This document shows positions 13,589-14,719 of a stretch of 14,719 nt of DNA, in pieces; position 1 is the first letter of the stretch; every line of letters begins with the position of its first letter. The notes below the pieces were generated by a model, which saw only the letters and a program-made list of their open reading frames with translations, was not told the origin of the DNA and searched no databases. Where the stretch lies: contig CAJOKY010000092.1 of the NCBI GenBank assembly GCA_905235425.1, positions 1 through 14,719 on the forward strand, given 5' to 3'. A program made the position numbers and the translations under genes. Source of the stretch: an uncultured Selenomonadaceae bacterium. Its GTDB lineage: Bacteria > Bacillota > Negativicutes > Selenomonadales > Selenomonadaceae.

Positions 13589-13672
13589 CTTTTAGCTATT
13601 AGCTGTTAGCTTTTAGCTATTTACTATTTATTACTTACTACTTACTACTCACTACTAACTATTCACTAACCA
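13575..13672. repeat. heptad repeat array (14 x 7 bp) joining convergent sbp and cobC
   Basis: Fourteen phased 7-mers run from the last codons of the lipoprotein gene into the last codons of cobC. The first six are of the NNNTTAG class (for example CTATTAG, CTGTTAG), followed by CTATTTA and CTACTNA types. It supplies the lipoprotein stop (TAG, 13586-13588) and the cobC stop (CTA at 13659-13661, TAG on the minus strand). In order of heptad classes it resembles the reverse complement of the 1034-1124 array. Confidence 0.9.
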
Positions 13673-14279
13673 AATGCGCCGTACTGTTAATAAGCTTTAC
13701 CGTAAAATTGCCGTCGTCAACGCGAAAGACATTAACCGCTGTGTTGAACTGATTCAGCCGCCATAAATTTTTCAAAGGTATTTCCAAAATGCCGCATAAA
13801 ATTAAACGGCTTATAGTGCCGTGAGCAACGCATATAACGCGATTTTCGCCCTCCGATTCGTGAATTGATATAATTCGCCTTAATTCGTTCATGGCGCGTT
13901 CCTGCGCCTTCTGAAACGTTTCTGCGCGGTCAAGAATGAGTTTATCCGGCGACGTGAAAAAAATTTTCAGCCTGTCCGAATGATTTTTTTTAAGCTCGAC
14001 AAAACGCTTGCCTTCCCATTCGCCAAAATCAATTTCGCGCAGTCCCGCCGTAGTTTGTACCGGCAAATTAAATTTATCTGACAAAAACTGCGCGGTATTT
14101 TTAGCACGTGACAGATCACTTGAGTAAATCGCGTTCACTTTGTCGAAGGGGAAATTTTCCGCCAAAAGTTCCGCCTGCTTTAAACCCTCCGGCGCAAGCT
14201 CGGTATCGGAAATGCCTTGAATACGCCCTTCCAAATTCCACAGCGTCAAGCCGTGCCGAATCAAAACTATTTCTACCAC
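13659..14279 (-). CDS. cobC: histidine phosphatase, probable alpha-ribazole phosphatase CobC
   Basis: This 206-residue branch-1 histidine phosphatase has LIRHGLTLWN (catalytic Arg8, His9), SSDLSRAKNTA (Arg58), LREIDFGEWEG (Glu82, the proton donor) and VAHGTISRLI (His153). The family includes phosphoglycerate mutases and alpha-ribazole phosphatases. The CobC reading rests on its overlap with a CobD-like gene: CobC removes phosphate from alpha-ribazole-5'-phosphate or from adenosylcobalamin-5'-phosphate late in cobalamin assembly. The GTG start at 14279 overlaps the cobD stop by 7 nt and has GGAGGGG (14284-14290) 4 nt upstream, indicating translational coupling. The last residues (VSE) and the TAG stop come from the heptad array. 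A generic phosphoglycerate mutase-like phosphatase is the alternative. Confidence 0.85.
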   Translation of the reverse strand: MVEIVLIRHGLTLWNLEGRIQGISDTELAPEGLKQAELLAENFPFDKVNAIYSSDLSRAKNTAQFLSDKFNLPVQTTAGLREIDFGEWEGKRFVELKKNHSDRLKIFFTSPDKLILDRAETFQKAQERAMNELRRIISIHESEGENRVICVAHGTISRLILCGILEIPLKNLWRLNQFNTAVNVFRVDDGNFTVKLINSTAHLVSE

Positions 14280-14719
14280 GTCAACCCCTCCAAAATATTT
14301 TTCAGCTTAGTTAGAAGAAAATCGTTTTCTACGCGGAGACGTATTGCAAGCCGTAAAAATCTTTCGTCAAGTCCCGCGAAATTGCCGCAACTTCGTACCA
14401 AAATTTTTTCTTCGCGTAATTTTTGAACTACGAATTTTGCCGCCTCACGTGACTTTAGCTTAATTAAAATGAAATTCACGGTAGGTGCGAAAACTTTTAC
14501 ATGCTGCAAGGTGTTAAGTTGCAACGCGAAATATTTTTTTTCGGTGTCAAGCCAAGTGCGAGTGTCACGCAAAAATTTTTCATCAGCCAATGCCGCGACT
14601 CCTGCCTTTTGCGCCAAAAAATTCACGTTCCATACGTCTTTTGAAAAGTTTAACCGCTCCGCCAAATTTTTTTCAACCACTGCAAAGCCTAAACGCAGTC
14701 CCGGTATCGCGAAAATTTT
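14273..14719 (-). CDS. cobD: threonine-phosphate decarboxylase CobD, 3' part (cut by window edge)
   Basis: The visible 148 residues are the C-terminal portion of a fold-type I PLP enzyme, open to the window edge; the internal GTG at 14680 is not a start. The first visible residues, KIFAIPGLRLGFAV, match the PLP-lysine region of CobD (SLTKFYAIPGLRLG), which would make the very first codon (complement of 14717-14719) the PLP-binding lysine. The ending ILVRSCGNFAGLDERFLRLAIR also fits CobD better than histidinol-phosphate aminotransferase. CobD makes aminopropanol phosphate, the linker between the corrin ring and the lower ligand. It overlaps cobC by 7 nt. Confidence 0.85.
   Translation of the reverse strand, partial: KIFAIPGLRLGFAVVEKNLAERLNFSKDVWNVNFLAQKAGVAALADEKFLRDTRTWLDTEKKYFALQLNTLQHVKVFAPTVNFILIKLKSREAAKFVVQKLREEKILVRSCGNFAGLDERFLRLAIRLRVENDFLLTKLKNILEGLTW

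Noticed and set aside
14273..14680. Separate 135-residue gene starting at a GTG at 14680
   Set aside because: The frame is open to the window edge and the upstream codons (KIFAIPGLRLGFA) are conserved CobD sequence, so the GTG is an internal Val codon.

Overview
The window most resembles a chromosomal segment from an anaerobic, diderm Firmicute of the Negativicutes (Selenomonas/Phascolarctobacterium-like). This is inferred from a low-to-moderate GC content, Firmicute-type genes (ThiW behind a TPP riboswitch, LarB, a YybS/DUF2232 protein, AzlD), an exported Agp-type periplasmic phosphatase that implies an outer membrane, and a CobD/CobC cobalamin pair. No phage, IS element, tRNA, rRNA or CRISPR array was seen.

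Layout. At 63-371 (+) lies azlD, one half of a branched-chain amino acid exporter whose azlC partner should lie to the left. At 381-516 a TPP riboswitch with an intrinsic terminator controls thiW (thiazole-precursor transporter subunit) and thiC (pyrimidine synthase) up to 2425. larB (2543-3307, -) makes the precursor of the nickel-pincer cofactor. It is divergent from a co-directional run on the plus strand (3390-8269): a 677-residue leucine-rich repeat protein, a single-domain chromate transporter, a Cof-type HAD phosphatase, a YybS-family membrane protein and a FluC fluoride channel. ftsZ (8800-10095, +) follows, outside any visible division cluster, and ends at a clear, probably bidirectional terminator. 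On the minus strand a signal-peptide-bearing Agp-like phosphatase (11195-12454) and a family 2 glycosyltransferase with a helical C-terminal part (10150-11181) form a pair. Divergent from them is an orphan sulfate-binding lipoprotein (12545-13588, +). The right end holds cobC (13659-14279, -) and the truncated 3' part of cobD (14273-14719, -), which overlap and act in the lower-ligand branch of cobalamin synthesis.

The most unusual material is not protein-coding. Six gene boundaries are filled with degenerate 7-bp repeats that hold one continuous 7-nt phase within each array, even where the heptad family changes (CTAANNN, CTACNNN, GTAGNNN, TTAGNNN, GGGANNA). The largest (8266-8678) is 59 heptads, exactly 413 bp, and contains a composite unit of 12-13 heptads repeated three times. 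Seven genes take their stop codon from a heptad, six of them TAG. Because 7 is coprime with 3 and the CTAA/TTAG core carries a stop on each strand, three such heptads close all six reading frames. In three co-directional gaps the array runs from the upstream stop codon to the next Shine-Dalgarno. I propose these arrays as a spreading, phase-locked intergenic element; its mechanism is unknown.
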